From Actinomycetota bacterium (GTDB taxonomy: Bacteria; Actinomycetota; Actinomycetes; JACCUZ01): a DNA stretch of 13,336 nt. Shown here in pieces: positions 1 through 7,912 of the stretch. The stretch is from assembly GCA_030841195.1 (NCBI GenBank), contig JAVEDA010000211.1, positions 1-13,336 on the forward strand. Direction: 5' to 3'. The notes below the pieces were generated by a model. That model did no database searches. It had not been told where the DNA came from and worked only from the letters and a program-made list of their open reading frames with translations. Position numbers and translations under genes: made by a program. The number at the start of each line of letters is the position of its first letter. Position 1 is the stretch's first letter.

Positions 1-560
1 TCCTTCTCGTCGATGTCCTTCCAGATGTGCTCCGGCAGGATGTAGACGTAGAGGTGCAGCATGATCGGGCTCGGCTTCTTGATCTTCATCACGACGGTGA
101 CGTCGTCGGTCGCCTCGACCGAGGTCAGGCCGGCCACGTAGTTGCCGAAGTTGGTCTGCTCGTACTTGCCGGTCATGACCCGGTTGAACGTGTAGGCGAC
201 GTCGTGCGCGGTCAGCGGCACACCGTCGGACCACTTCAGGCCGGGCACGAGGTGGTAGGTCCAGGTGAGCCCGTCCGGCGAGGTGTCCCAGCTCTGCGCG
301 AGGGCCGGCGTCGCGGAGAAGTCCTTGGCCGCGTAGTCGGTGAGGGTCTCGTACTGCAGCTGGTACATCTCGTACGACGACGCGGCGATGCCCGTGAACG
401 GGTTCAGCGAGTCCAGGTCCTGGGTCAGGCCGACCGTGAAGGTGACCTTGTCGCTGGACGTCGCCCGCATGCCGGCGCCCGCCGTGACCGCCGTACCGGG
501 AAGTGCCGCTCCCGCCAGCAGCACCGCCGCGACCGCCACCAGGACCCGTCGACCGCGCAT
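1..560 (-). CDS. Peptide ABC transporter solute-binding protein, N-terminal part
   Basis: The gene runs off the left edge, leaving 186 codons. It matches SBP family 5 (DppA/OppA-like) proteins, which capture peptides or other small solutes outside the membrane for an ABC importer. Visible family signatures are TVGLTQDLDSLNPF just after the signal peptide, then ALAQSWDTSPDGLTWTYHL, VKWSDG-like LKWSDGVPLTAHDVAYTFNR and LPEHIWKDI near the edge. Residues 1 to about 28 form a Sec signal peptide (MRGRR, then an Ala/Val/Leu core). The ATG at 560 is supported by GGAGG (566-570) five bases upstream. Oddly, no cysteine occurs in the signal region, so there is no lipobox, although Gram-positive SBPs are normally lipoproteins; a C-terminal membrane anchor outside the window is possible. 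It is divergent from ptrB. Permease and ATPase genes would lie to the left. Family call firm; substrate unknown. Confidence 0.9.
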   Translation of the reverse strand, partial: MRGRRVLVAVAAVLLAGAALPGTAVTAGAGMRATSSDKVTFTVGLTQDLDSLNPFTGIAASSYEMYQLQYETLTDYAAKDFSATPALAQSWDTSPDGLTWTYHLVPGLKWSDGVPLTAHDVAYTFNRVMTGKYEQTNFGNYVAGLTSVEATDDVTVVMKIKKPSPIMLHLYVYILPEHIWKDIDEK

Positions 561-704
561 CTGGACCTCCAGGTCGGGCTGCGGATATCGCGCCGTTCTA
601 GGCGCTAGGCAGCGGTTTTCCGTCGTGGCCGCATCATGGTGGTATCCGATCCGTTTGTCACGCGTTCTGCTGAGTGGCGAGTCAGTAACGATTCGGCACA
701 CCGC

Positions 705-716
705 TACGGTGCTCCC
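705..716 (+). promoter_or_regulatory. Leaderless -10 promoter of ptrB
   Basis: TACGGT (705-710) fits the actinobacterial TANNNT -10 hexamer and is followed by exactly six bases before the GTG at 717, placing the transcription start on or next to the start codon. No Shine-Dalgarno sequence and no convincing -35 is visible. The same spacing recurs at 9756, 13014 and 13077. Confidence 0.55.
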
Positions 717-2810
717 GTGCCCGCCCTCTCCGGCCCACCCAACGCCCCTCGCCGGCCCACCAGCCGGGTTCTGCACGGGGTCGAGGTCGTCGACGACTTC
801 GCCTGGATGCGGCAGACCGACGACCCCGACCTGCTCACCTACCTGCGGGCCGAGAACGCCTGGTGTGACGCCGCCACCGCGCGGCTGCAGGGACTCATCG
901 GGAAGATCTCCGCCGAGCTCGCCGCCGCGATGCCGGACGAGGACGTGTCCGCTCCGTGGCTGCGTGGCGGCTGGGAGTACCGGACCCGCCGTCCGGCCGG
1001 CGCCCAGTACTCCGTGCTGGTACGCCGGATGGCCAGCAACGACACCGAAGACATCGCCGACGACGAGCACGCCGAGGACGCCGAGCTGCTGGACGAGAAC
1101 GTCCTCGCGGTCGGGCACGAGTTCCTCGAGCTCGGCGTCTGCGAGCCGAGCCCGGACGGCGCCCTGCTCGCCTACTCCGTCGACGTCGACGGTGACGAGA
1201 TCTACACCCTGCGGGTCCGCGACCTGGCCACCGGCGTGGACCTGGCCGACGAGCTGACCGGTACCTACTCCGGGCTCGGCTGGGCCGCCGACGCAACCAG
1301 CTTTCTCTACACCACCTTGGACGACACGTTCCGGCCGGACACCGTGCGCCGGCACGTGCTCGGCACACTGCAGTCGGCGGACACCGTGGTCTGGCACGAG
1401 GCCGACCGTCGGTTCGAGCTCGAGATCGAGCCGACCCGCAGCGGCGACCTGGTCCGGCTGGTGGCCCGCAGCCGGGACACCTCGGAGGTGCGGCTGGTCG
1501 CGACCGATGCTCTGGACCAGCCGGCCCGGCTGGTGGCCGCTCGGGTGCCCGGCCGCGAGTACTTCGTCGACCACCAGCCAGGTCCCGACGGCGGACGGTT
1601 GCTGGTCGTCACCGACCTGGACGCGCCCGAGTTCCGGGTGATGACAGCGCCGCTGACCAGCCCCGCGCCGGAGCACTGGACCGAGCTGCTCGCGCACGAC
1701 CCTGCGGTGCGGGTCGAGGGCGCGGACGCGTTCGGCGACCACGTGGTCGTCAGCGAGCGCAGCGGCGGCCGGCTGCGGCTGCGGGTGCTGGACCGGGACG
1801 GCGGGTGCGTGCGGCTGGTCGAGCCGGACGCGGTCGGCGAGAGCGTGGCCCTGGCCCGCAACGACGACCAGGACCTACGGGCGGTCCGGCTGGTCCGCGA
1901 GGGGTGGGTGCGGCCGCCGGTCACCGTCGACCACGACCTGGTCACCGGGGCCGAGCACCCAGAGCACCAGCAGGTGGTGCGGCGGTCGCTGGACGGTTTC
2001 CGGTGCGAGGTCGTGCACGCGGTGGCCGACGACGGCGTGCGGGTCCCGCTCACCCTGGTGCGCCGCGGAGAGCCGGTGCCTGGAGCGCCCTGCCTGCTCT
2101 ACGGGTACGGCGCCTACGAGTCCAGCCTGGACCCCGAGTTCTGGCCGGAGATGCTGGCGCTGCCGGACCGCGGCGTGACCCTCGCGATCGCGCACGTGCG
2201 GGGCGGCGGGGAGCTCGGTCGCGACTGGTGGCAGCAGGGCCGCCTGCTGCGCAAGCGCTCGACGTTCACCGACTTCCTCGCCTGCGCCCGGCACCTGGTG
2301 ACCACCGGCGTCGCGGCGCCCGACCGGATCGCCGCCCGCGGCCTCAGCGCCGGCGGCTTGCTGATGGGCGCTGTGACCCACCTGGCTCCCACCACCTTCG
2401 CACTGGTCGTGGCCGAGGCACCGTTCGTGGACGTGGTGGCCAGCATGCTCGACGACACCATCCCGCTGACGGTGGCGGAGTGGGAGGAGTGGGGCGACCC
2501 GCGGGACCCGGAGCAGTTCGCCTACCTGCTCGGCTACTCCCCCTGCGACAACCTGCCGGGACCGCGTCGCCCGGCGCTGCTGGTCACGGCGAGCCGCAAC
2601 GACCCCCGGGTCTCGGTGCACGAGCCGGCCAAGTGGGTCGCCAAGATCCGAACTGCAGAGCACGCGGCGCCGGCCGAGAACGACGTACCGCTGCTGCTGC
2701 GCACCGCGATGGGCGCCTCGTCCCACACCGGCCCCGCCGGCCGCTACGACGTCTGGGCCTACGAGGCCTTCCTGCACGCCGTGACGCTGGACCGCCTCGG
2801 CCTCACCTGA
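717..2810 (+). CDS. ptrB: S9A serine peptidase, oligopeptidase B (protease II) type
   Basis: A 697-residue cytosolic serine oligopeptidase of the prolyl oligopeptidase family. The N-terminal beta-propeller (about residues 60-400) gates a C-terminal alpha/beta hydrolase (about 430-697). The catalytic triad is visible: Ser544 in GLSAGGLLMG, Asp629 in SRNDPRV and His670 in SSHTGPAGRYD. RGGGELGRDWWQQGR, PFVDVVASMLDDTIPLT, EWEEWGDPRDPEQ and HEPAKWVAKIR closely resemble Escherichia coli PtrB, which cuts short peptides after Arg or Lys. There is no signal peptide. An in-frame ATG at 636 would add 27 residues without family similarity or a ribosome site; GTG at 717 is preferred because the family start (HGVEVVDDFAWMR) follows at once and a -10 hexamer sits six bases upstream. 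It converges on the lipoprotein gene with 13 bases between. Specificity for basic residues is inferred. Confidence 0.93.
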   Translation: MPALSGPPNAPRRPTSRVLHGVEVVDDFAWMRQTDDPDLLTYLRAENAWCDAATARLQGLIGKISAELAAAMPDEDVSAPWLRGGWEYRTRRPAGAQYSVLVRRMASNDTEDIADDEHAEDAELLDENVLAVGHEFLELGVCEPSPDGALLAYSVDVDGDEIYTLRVRDLATGVDLADELTGTYSGLGWAADATSFLYTTLDDTFRPDTVRRHVLGTLQSADTVVWHEADRRFELEIEPTRSGDLVRLVARSRDTSEVRLVATDALDQPARLVAARVPGREYFVDHQPGPDGGRLLVVTDLDAPEFRVMTAPLTSPAPEHWTELLAHDPAVRVEGADAFGDHVVVSERSGGRLRLRVLDRDGGCVRLVEPDAVGESVALARNDDQDLRAVRLVREGWVRPPVTVDHDLVTGAEHPEHQQVVRRSLDGFRCEVVHAVADDGVRVPLTLVRRGEPVPGAPCLLYGYGAYESSLDPEFWPEMLALPDRGVTLAIAHVRGGGELGRDWWQQGRLLRKRSTFTDFLACARHLVTTGVAAPDRIAARGLSAGGLLMGAVTHLAPTTFALVVAEAPFVDVVASMLDDTIPLTVAEWEEWGDPRDPEQFAYLLGYSPCDNLPGPRRPALLVTASRNDPRVSVHEPAKWVAKIRTAEHAAPAENDVPLLLRTAMGASSHTGPAGRYDVWAYEAFLHAVTLDRLGLT

Positions 2811-2823
2811 CTGATCCGGCGGG

Positions 2824-3291
2824 TTAGCCCTTGGCGGCGAGGACGGTGACGGACGTCTGCTCGGTGCAGCCGGCGATCTCGCGGATCGCCCAGCGTCCGG
2901 TGTAGCCGTTGCCGGTCCAGTTCGACTCGGCGTCGCGCTCCTCCACCTCACCCTCTGTGAGCGTGAAGCCGGCTCCCTTCATCGCTTCCTGGAGCTGCTT
3001 CAGCACCGCCTTGACGTCGCTGTCGACCACGGCGTACACGATGGTGCGCCCGCCGCTGCGCCGTTCGGAGCCGTAGATCACCGCGCCGTCGGGCAGCGGG
3101 AAATCGGCCGGGAACGCCGCCGGCACCGTCGCCGGGTCGGTCACCTCGTCCGCGCAGACCGGCGTCGGCGCGCCGCTGGCCCGCAGCTGCTTTTCGGCAG
3201 CCTTGTCCTCGTCACTCTCGCCACCGCCGCAGCCCGAGAGGGTCGCTGCGGTGAGCAAGGCGAGCGCGACCAGTGTGCGCACCCGCTGCAC
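2824..3291 (-). CDS. Small predicted lipoprotein, function unknown
   Basis: A 155-residue protein with a lipoprotein signal peptide: MQRVRTLVALALLTAATLSGC, with lipobox LSGC and Cys21 as the predicted lipidated residue, then a Gly/Ser/Asp/Glu-rich spacer. The remainder (about residues 45-155) is a small alpha/beta domain with PAAFPADFPLPDGAVIYG, a VDSDVKAVLKQLQEAMKGAGF helix region and a final beta strand. Two further cysteines (Cys46 and Cys142) could pair outside the membrane. The GTG start at 3291 directly abuts the TAG stop of the upstream gene (TAGGTG), with AGGAAG just before, so translation is very likely coupled to the secreted propeller protein. I do not recognise the domain; a surface accessory to the propeller protein is an inference from coupling alone. 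Confidence 0.85.
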   Translation of the reverse strand: MQRVRTLVALALLTAATLSGCGGGESDEDKAAEKQLRASGAPTPVCADEVTDPATVPAAFPADFPLPDGAVIYGSERRSGGRTIVYAVVDSDVKAVLKQLQEAMKGAGFTLTEGEVEERDAESNWTGNGYTGRWAIREIAGCTEQTSVTVLAAKG

Positions 3292-5085
3292 CTACTTCCT
3301 CGGCTTCTTGACGTGCTTCCCGGTCACGACCGCGTCGTAGGCGCCGAACAGCGTGCTGCCCGAGCTCTGCCGGGCGATGGTGGCCAGTGCGTCGTAGTTC
3401 TCCACGCCACCGGAGGCGCAGGCGCCGGTGCAGCCGTCGGCGTAGCCCACGAGTACCCGCCCCTGCTTGTCGATGGTGACGTCCATGAAGTCGAGCAGGT
3501 TGCGGTCGTCACCGCACGTCGTGCCGCCGGTGCAGATCGAGCCCCGCTGGACCGCGTCGTTGGGCGTGGCGTCGGTCGTCACCCAGCTGACGCCACCGTC
3601 GTAGGTCGTGGCGACGTAGAGGTGCCAGACGCCGTGGAAGTTGGCCTGGTCCTGATAGTTGCCGCCGGTCGTGGTGCCAAGGAACGTAAAGGCCGCACGG
3701 TTCGCGTCGCCCGCGACGACGGCTGGGAACACGACGTTCTTCACGCCGAGCTGCGCGCCAACGTTCTGGTCGTTGACCCAGGTGGCACCCTTGTCATGCG
3801 ACACCGCGATCCGCGCCGTGCCGTCGCTGTTCTGGTAGCCGAAGTACGCCGTGCCGTCGCTGGCCAGTCCGACACTCGGGTCCGAGTCGCCGGGCGTGCT
3901 GGTCGGCACCTTCTGCAGGTCCCAGGTAGCGCCGTTGTCGGAGGAGACCGCCACACCCTGGTTGCCGCCGCAGCCCTTGTTCGGGACATAGACCGTGCCG
4001 TCCGGGGCGACCTTGACGTGGCCGTGCAGGCCGCCGCAGTCGAGCAGGCTGTACATCGGTACAGCCGGCCCGTACGTGGTGCCACCGTCCCGGCTGACGG
4101 CGCATGACGCGTCGGCGATGTCCTGTGAGCAGTAGTAGACGGCGCGATCACTCGTGACCCCGCCGATTCCGTCGGCGGAGAAGGCGCCGCCGCCGAGCGT
4201 CTGGTGGTCGACACCTGAGTTGATGCCGGACCCGGAGGTCGGGTTCCAGGTGCTGCCGTCGTCGTCGGTGAAGCAGGTCAGCGCCGTCTTGCCGGCCAGC
4301 TGCGACTCGAACGTCCGACCGGTCGCACGGTCGGTGTAGAGGATCGGGTCGAGGCTCGTGGTGCTGCCCTGCGGGCAGCCGTTGGTGGCCATGGCGCTCT
4401 TGTCCGACCAGGTCGGGCTGCCAGCCGAGTCATAGGTGACCTTGAAGGTCGACGTGTACGCCTGGTACATCGCGGCGCCGGTCGTCCAGTTCACCCCGAT
4501 CGAGGGTTCACCGGCGTTGTGCGCGTCACCGAGGCTCTCGGGCGCCGCATCGTTGCGGAAACCGGGGGCCGGCGCTGTGCTCGGGGCGGGCACGGCCGGG
4601 TTGGTGACCAGCTTCGCGGTCCCGGTGATGCTCTCGCCGAGCGGAGCGAACGGGACGACCCGCACGATGTACGACGACGCGACCGCCGGCAGCAGGATTG
4701 TCTCGGGGTCGCTCGAGGACGCGGCCGAGCTGACGACGGCCCCAGAGGCATCCAGGACGTAGATGTCGAAGTCGGCCGCGGAGTTCGCCCACGCCACGTC
4801 CACCCGGAGGCTGTGATCGGCGTCGTAGCCCGCGGGGACGTTGACGTTCAGCGCGTAGTCGTCGCACGGGGTGGCCGCGCCGCAGGTGACCTCGCCGGTC
4901 TGCCCGGTGACATTCGGCACCCCGAACGGACCGGCGGTCCAGGTCGCCGTCGGGGTGGTTTCGCTCACCGAGCCGCTCCCCGGAGTCGCGGCTACGGCCG
5001 GGACGACCGCTGCGGCGACGGCCAGGGCGGACACCGCCAGGACGGCCACGCTGCGTGACTTCAGCCGGACAGGGTGCAACCGCAC
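3292..5085 (-). CDS. Secreted Asp-box (BNR/sialidase-like) beta-propeller protein
   Basis: A 597-residue exported protein. Residues 1-33 are a Sec signal peptide ending in AVAA. Residues about 60-160 resemble the PPC beta-sandwich found in secreted proteins (DFDIYVLDASGAVV). The main body carries five Asp-box motifs (SxDxGxTW type): TDDDGSTW near 273, SRDGGTTY near 331, SSDNGATW near 381, SHDKGATW near 429 and TYDGGVSW near 494, which mark blades of a sialidase-like propeller. Many cysteines suggest disulfides. GEPSIGVN opens the propeller, as in many such proteins annotated as exo-sialidases, but I cannot place the catalytic Arg triad, Tyr and Glu, so enzymatic activity is unproven. The GTG at 5085 is chosen over the ATG at 5163 because GAGGAGG precedes it by six bases and the signal peptide then starts properly. 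It is coupled to the lipoprotein downstream. Confidence 0.88.
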   Translation of the reverse strand: MRLHPVRLKSRSVAVLAVSALAVAAAVVPAVAATPGSGSVSETTPTATWTAGPFGVPNVTGQTGEVTCGAATPCDDYALNVNVPAGYDADHSLRVDVAWANSAADFDIYVLDASGAVVSSAASSSDPETILLPAVASSYIVRVVPFAPLGESITGTAKLVTNPAVPAPSTAPAPGFRNDAAPESLGDAHNAGEPSIGVNWTTGAAMYQAYTSTFKVTYDSAGSPTWSDKSAMATNGCPQGSTTSLDPILYTDRATGRTFESQLAGKTALTCFTDDDGSTWNPTSGSGINSGVDHQTLGGGAFSADGIGGVTSDRAVYYCSQDIADASCAVSRDGGTTYGPAVPMYSLLDCGGLHGHVKVAPDGTVYVPNKGCGGNQGVAVSSDNGATWDLQKVPTSTPGDSDPSVGLASDGTAYFGYQNSDGTARIAVSHDKGATWVNDQNVGAQLGVKNVVFPAVVAGDANRAAFTFLGTTTGGNYQDQANFHGVWHLYVATTYDGGVSWVTTDATPNDAVQRGSICTGGTTCGDDRNLLDFMDVTIDKQGRVLVGYADGCTGACASGGVENYDALATIARQSSGSTLFGAYDAVVTGKHVKKPRK

Positions 5086-5091
5086 GGTGCG

Positions 5092-5098
5092 CCTCCTC
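5092..5098 (-). promoter_or_regulatory. Strong ribosome binding site fixing the propeller-gene start
   Basis: GAGGAGG on the minus strand lies six bases before the GTG at 5085. It argues against the longer reading frame starting at 5163, whose extra 26 residues would block recognition of the signal peptide. Confidence 0.8.
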
Positions 5099-5189
5099 GT
5101 GGAGTCCGCGCCTCGGGCTCCGGACTGCCAACGACCTCTGTCCCCAGAAGTGATGGGTTGCACACATCTGTGCCGTTGCGAAGTCGGGC

Positions 5190-5651
5190 TCAGGACTGGG
5201 TGCCGGTCCAGATCTGCATCGGGCGGACCCCGCCGTGCATCTCGCCGTACGTGATCGGCTCGCCTGCAGCCTCGCGCGTGTACGGGACGAGCAGCACCAG
5301 GGCGACGCCGTCCTTGTGCTCGATCTCGAGCCGCACCGCGGGCCGTCCGTCGACGTCGGTCACGTCGGCCACGAAGGCGAACGCCCGCTGGCTTGCCGCG
5401 TACGCCGGCGCCTCGGCGTACAGCGACTCGAGGACCTCCTCGGTGGTGGGGCTGTCGCCGAGCGACTCGGGGCCGGTCAGGAAGACCAGCTCGCCGGCCC
5501 GGGACAGCGTCGCCGCCACCGGGTAGAAGCCGCCGTCGGCCGTGAGCCGCTGTGCCGCGAGGGTCAGGGCGGCGCGCATCAGCCCGTCGACGTCGGCCTG
5601 GGTCTCGGCCGAGGCGCCGTCCCGCCAGCTCACCGTCGAGGACTCAGCCAC
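5190..5651 (-). CDS. Conserved-looking hypothetical protein coupled to dusB
   Basis: A 153-residue soluble protein I do not recognise. It starts with MAESSTVSWRDG, continues with a helix (ADVDGLMRAALTLAAQRL), then alternating strands and helices including LSRAGELVFLTG, VRLEIEHKDGVALVLLVPY and a C-terminal GEMHGGVRPMQIW. There is no signal peptide, membrane segment or cysteine cluster, suggesting a small cytosolic alpha/beta fold. The GTG at 5651 overlaps the last eight bases of dusB, so translation is probably coupled; the reading frame is open further upstream to 5933, but that part lies inside dusB and is Arg-rich, as expected of a shadow frame. Its position suggests expression with dusB, not necessarily shared function. 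Confidence 0.75.
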   Translation of the reverse strand: MAESSTVSWRDGASAETQADVDGLMRAALTLAAQRLTADGGFYPVAATLSRAGELVFLTGPESLGDSPTTEEVLESLYAEAPAYAASQRAFAFVADVTDVDGRPAVRLEIEHKDGVALVLLVPYTREAAGEPITYGEMHGGVRPMQIWTGTQS

Positions 5652-6798
5652 CGGACACCGCCAGCTCGGCGTCCGCGTCGAGCGCACCACCGGAACGCTC
5701 GGCCAGCCAGCCCTCCGGCAGCACGACACGGCGCGGCGACCCGGCCCGCCCGCGCGGCGCACCGACCGCCACCGCGGGGAACGGCTCGGCCGCGTCCAGC
5801 GTCGCGAGCAGGTCGTCCAGCTCGCGCAGGCTGGACACGAGAGCCAGCCGGTTGCGGGTCTCGCCGCCGACGGAGAAGCCCTTGAGGTACCACGACACGT
5901 GCTTGCGGAACTCGCGCGCACCCTTGTCCTCACCGAGCCACTGCGCCATCAGCCCGGCGTGCCGGCGCATGACGTCGGCCACCTCACCGAGGTCCGGCCC
6001 GGCTTCATCCGGCAGCCCCGCGAAGGCCCGGTCGAGCGCCCGGAACAACCACGGCCGGCCGAGGCAGCCGCGGCCGACGACGACCCCGTCGCAGCCGGTC
6101 TCGCGCATCATCCGGAGCGCGTCCGCGGCCTCCCACACGTCGCCGTTGCCGAGGACCGGGACCGACGTCACCGCCTCCTTGAGCCGGGCTACCGCGGCCC
6201 AGTCGGCCTGGCCGGAGTAGGCCTGGGCTGCGGTCCGGCCGTGCAGCGCGACCGCCGCAACCCCCTCGTCCTCGGCGATCCGGCCCGCGTCGAGGTAGGT
6301 CAGATGGTCGTCGTCGATCCCCTTGCGCATCTTCATCGTCACCGGCACCTGGCCGGCCGCGCCGACCGCCGCCCGCAGCACCGACCGGAGCAGGTCGCGC
6401 TTCCACGGCAGAGCCGCGCCGCCGCCCTTGCGGGTGACCTTGGGCACCGGGCAGCCGAAGTTGAGGTCGATGTGGTCGGCCCGGTCCTCGGCCACGATCA
6501 TCGTGACGGCCTCCCGGACGACGGCCGGGTCGACGCCGTAGAGCTGCAGGCTGCGCGGAGACTCCTGCGGGCCGAACTCGATCAGTCGCATCGTCTCGGG
6601 ATCACGCTCCACCAGCGCCCGGGTGGTGATCATCTCGCTGACGTAGAGCCCACCGCCGTACTCCCGGCACAGGGTGCGGAACGGCTGGTTCGTAATGCCT
6701 GCCATCGGCGCCAGCACCACCGGCGGCGACACGACGAACGGCCCGATGCGCAGCGCGGTCGCGCTGGCCGGGGTAGTCGTGGTGGCTGCCGTGGTCAC
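5644..6798 (-). CDS. dusB: tRNA-dihydrouridine synthase, DusB/NifR3 type
   Basis: A 384-residue FMN enzyme that reduces uridines to dihydrouridine in the D-loop region of tRNA, using NADPH. Family signatures are VLAPMAGITNQPFR near residue 29, the catalytic Cys116 in LNFGCPVPKVTRKGGGAAL, the FMN-site stretches KMRKG, LHGRTAAQAYSG, GNGDVW and GRGCLGRPWLF, and the C-terminal helical tRNA-binding region with EFRKHVSWYLKGF. The GTG at 6798 gives the normal family start; the frame stays open to 7164 but that portion is antisense-like and overlaps the dehydrogenase gene. The start lies 22 bases after the stop of the sugar dehydrogenase-like gene. There is no clear Shine-Dalgarno sequence. About 35 residues at the C terminus (PRGRAGSPRRVVLPEG) go beyond the core fold. 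Confidence 0.95.
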   Translation of the reverse strand: MTTAATTTTPASATALRIGPFVVSPPVVLAPMAGITNQPFRTLCREYGGGLYVSEMITTRALVERDPETMRLIEFGPQESPRSLQLYGVDPAVVREAVTMIVAEDRADHIDLNFGCPVPKVTRKGGGAALPWKRDLLRSVLRAAVGAAGQVPVTMKMRKGIDDDHLTYLDAGRIAEDEGVAAVALHGRTAAQAYSGQADWAAVARLKEAVTSVPVLGNGDVWEAADALRMMRETGCDGVVVGRGCLGRPWLFRALDRAFAGLPDEAGPDLGEVADVMRRHAGLMAQWLGEDKGAREFRKHVSWYLKGFSVGGETRNRLALVSSLRELDDLLATLDAAEPFPAVAVGAPRGRAGSPRRVVLPEGWLAERSGGALDADAELAVSGG

Positions 6799-6804
6799 GC
6801 CGCC

Positions 6805-6810
6805 ATTGTC
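6805..6810 (-). promoter_or_regulatory. Possible internal leaderless -10 for dusB
   Basis: GACAAT lies exactly six bases before the dusB GTG at 6798, the spacing seen at the other leaderless-type starts here, though the hexamer lacks the initial T. It would let dusB be transcribed independently of the exported enzymes upstream. A three-codon reading frame ATG GCG GCG TGA (6806-6795) also overlaps the dusB start by four bases. Weak evidence, but consistent with the missing ribosome site. Confidence 0.3.
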
Positions 6811-6820
6811 GCAAGCGCGA

Positions 6821-7897
6821 TCAGCCGAGGGCGACCCGGATGATCCGGTCGTCGCCCGGGCCTGGTGACGCGCGCCCGTCCCGGTTGGACGTGGTGATCC
6901 AGAGCGACCCGTCCGGAGCCCGCTTGACCTGCCGGATCCGGCCGAACCGGCCGGCGAAGTGCTTACGCTTGCGGCCCGCGTCGGGTCCGCGCAGCAGGAC
7001 AGAGAAGAGGCACTCGCCGCGCAGGGCGCCGAGCCAGGCCCGGCTGTGCGCGACCGCGATGCCGGCCGGTGAGCAGGTGGACGTCGGTGACCACTCAGCG
7101 AGCGGGTCGCGGAAGCCCCCGTTGCCGTCGCCGCCCTCGACCAGCGGCCAGCCGTAGTTGGCACCGCGCACGATCTGGTTGAGCTCGTCGGTCTCCTTCT
7201 CGCCGAACTCGCTGGCCCACAGCGTGCCGCGCCGGTCGAAGGTGATGCCCTCCACGTTGCGGTGTCCCATCGACCAGACGTGGTTGCCGAACGGGTTGCT
7301 CGCTGGCACCCCGCCGTCGGGCGTCAGCCGCAGGACCTTGCCGCCGAGCGAGCTGCGGCTCTGCGCGCGGTCGCCGACCTCGCCGTCGCCGGTGCTGGCG
7401 TAGAGCAGCCCGTCCGGCCCGAACACGAGCGCGCCACCGTTGTGGTGCAGGTTCATCGGGATCCCCCCGAGCACGAGTTCGCGCTTGCCGAGCTGCCCCC
7501 CGCTGTAGCGGAACCGCACGATCCGGTTGTCGTGGGACGTCGAGAGGTAGGCGTAGACCAACCTGTTGGTGTCGAAGCCGGGGTGCAGCGCCAGACCGAG
7601 CAGCCCGCTCTCGCCCGCCGACGACACCTGGCTGAACGCGTCCAGGTGGCCGACCCGGTGACGGCCGCCACCACGCTTGACCACGTGCACGTCACCGCTG
7701 TCCCGCTCGCCGACAAGGGCGTTGCCGCTGGGCAGGAACGCCATCCCCCACGGGACGCCGAGTCCCTTGGCCAGGGTGCGGTCGACCCGCGGCGCCGCCG
7801 ACGCCGGTCCGGTGCCGGCTGCCCCCAGGCCGAGCGCGACACCTCCCGTGGCCGCCAGGCCGGCCTTGAGCAGGGTGCGTCGGTCGAAGTCGGTCAT
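6821..7897 (-). CDS. Tat-exported PQQ-type sugar dehydrogenase-like propeller
   Basis: A 358-residue protein of the glucose/sorbosone dehydrogenase family, six-bladed propellers that use PQQ and calcium to oxidise sugars or sugar-like alcohols outside the cytoplasm. Residues 1-35 form a twin-arginine signal (FDRRTLLKAG, Arg6-Arg7) ending near ASA. Family marks are LGVPWGMAFLPSGNALVGER, SGLLGLALHPGFDTNRLVY, the expected catalytic His152 in HHNGGALVFGPDGLLY, Arg213 in GHRNVEGI, and GANYGWPLVEGG. Folding before Tat export suits a cofactor-bound propeller. GGAGG about nine bases upstream supports the ATG at 7897. It begins 15 bases after the stop of the lysyl oxidase-family gene, so the two are probably one operon. 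Substrate, and whether PQQ is made by this organism, cannot be read from this window. Confidence 0.9.
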   Translation of the reverse strand: MTDFDRRTLLKAGLAATGGVALGLGAAGTGPASAAPRVDRTLAKGLGVPWGMAFLPSGNALVGERDSGDVHVVKRGGGRHRVGHLDAFSQVSSAGESGLLGLALHPGFDTNRLVYAYLSTSHDNRIVRFRYSGGQLGKRELVLGGIPMNLHHNGGALVFGPDGLLYASTGDGEVGDRAQSRSSLGGKVLRLTPDGGVPASNPFGNHVWSMGHRNVEGITFDRRGTLWASEFGEKETDELNQIVRGANYGWPLVEGGDGNGGFRDPLAEWSPTSTCSPAGIAVAHSRAWLGALRGECLFSVLLRGPDAGRKRKHFAGRFGRIRQVKRAPDGSLWITTSNRDGRASPGPGDDRIIRVALG

Positions 7898-7912
7898 GTG
7901 GAAGACCCTCCC

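Noticed and set aside
636..716. ATG at 636 as the ptrB start
   Set aside because: The 27 added residues have no family likeness and no ribosome site; TACGGT six bases before GTG 717 favours the shorter form. It is not excluded.
3292..5085. Catalytic sialidase assignment
   Set aside because: Asp boxes mark the fold only; the arginine triad and nucleophile region could not be identified, so only a propeller call is made.
5103..5173. Small inverted repeats before the propeller gene: AGTCCG/CGGACT and GCACA-CATC-TGTGC
   Set aside because: Stems of five to six bases are common by chance in GC-rich DNA and neither has a U-run or a known operator pattern.
6799..7164. Upstream extension of dusB to 7164
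   Set aside because: It lies out of frame inside the PQQ-type dehydrogenase gene; the family start (APMAGITNQPFR about 30 residues in) fits GTG 6798.
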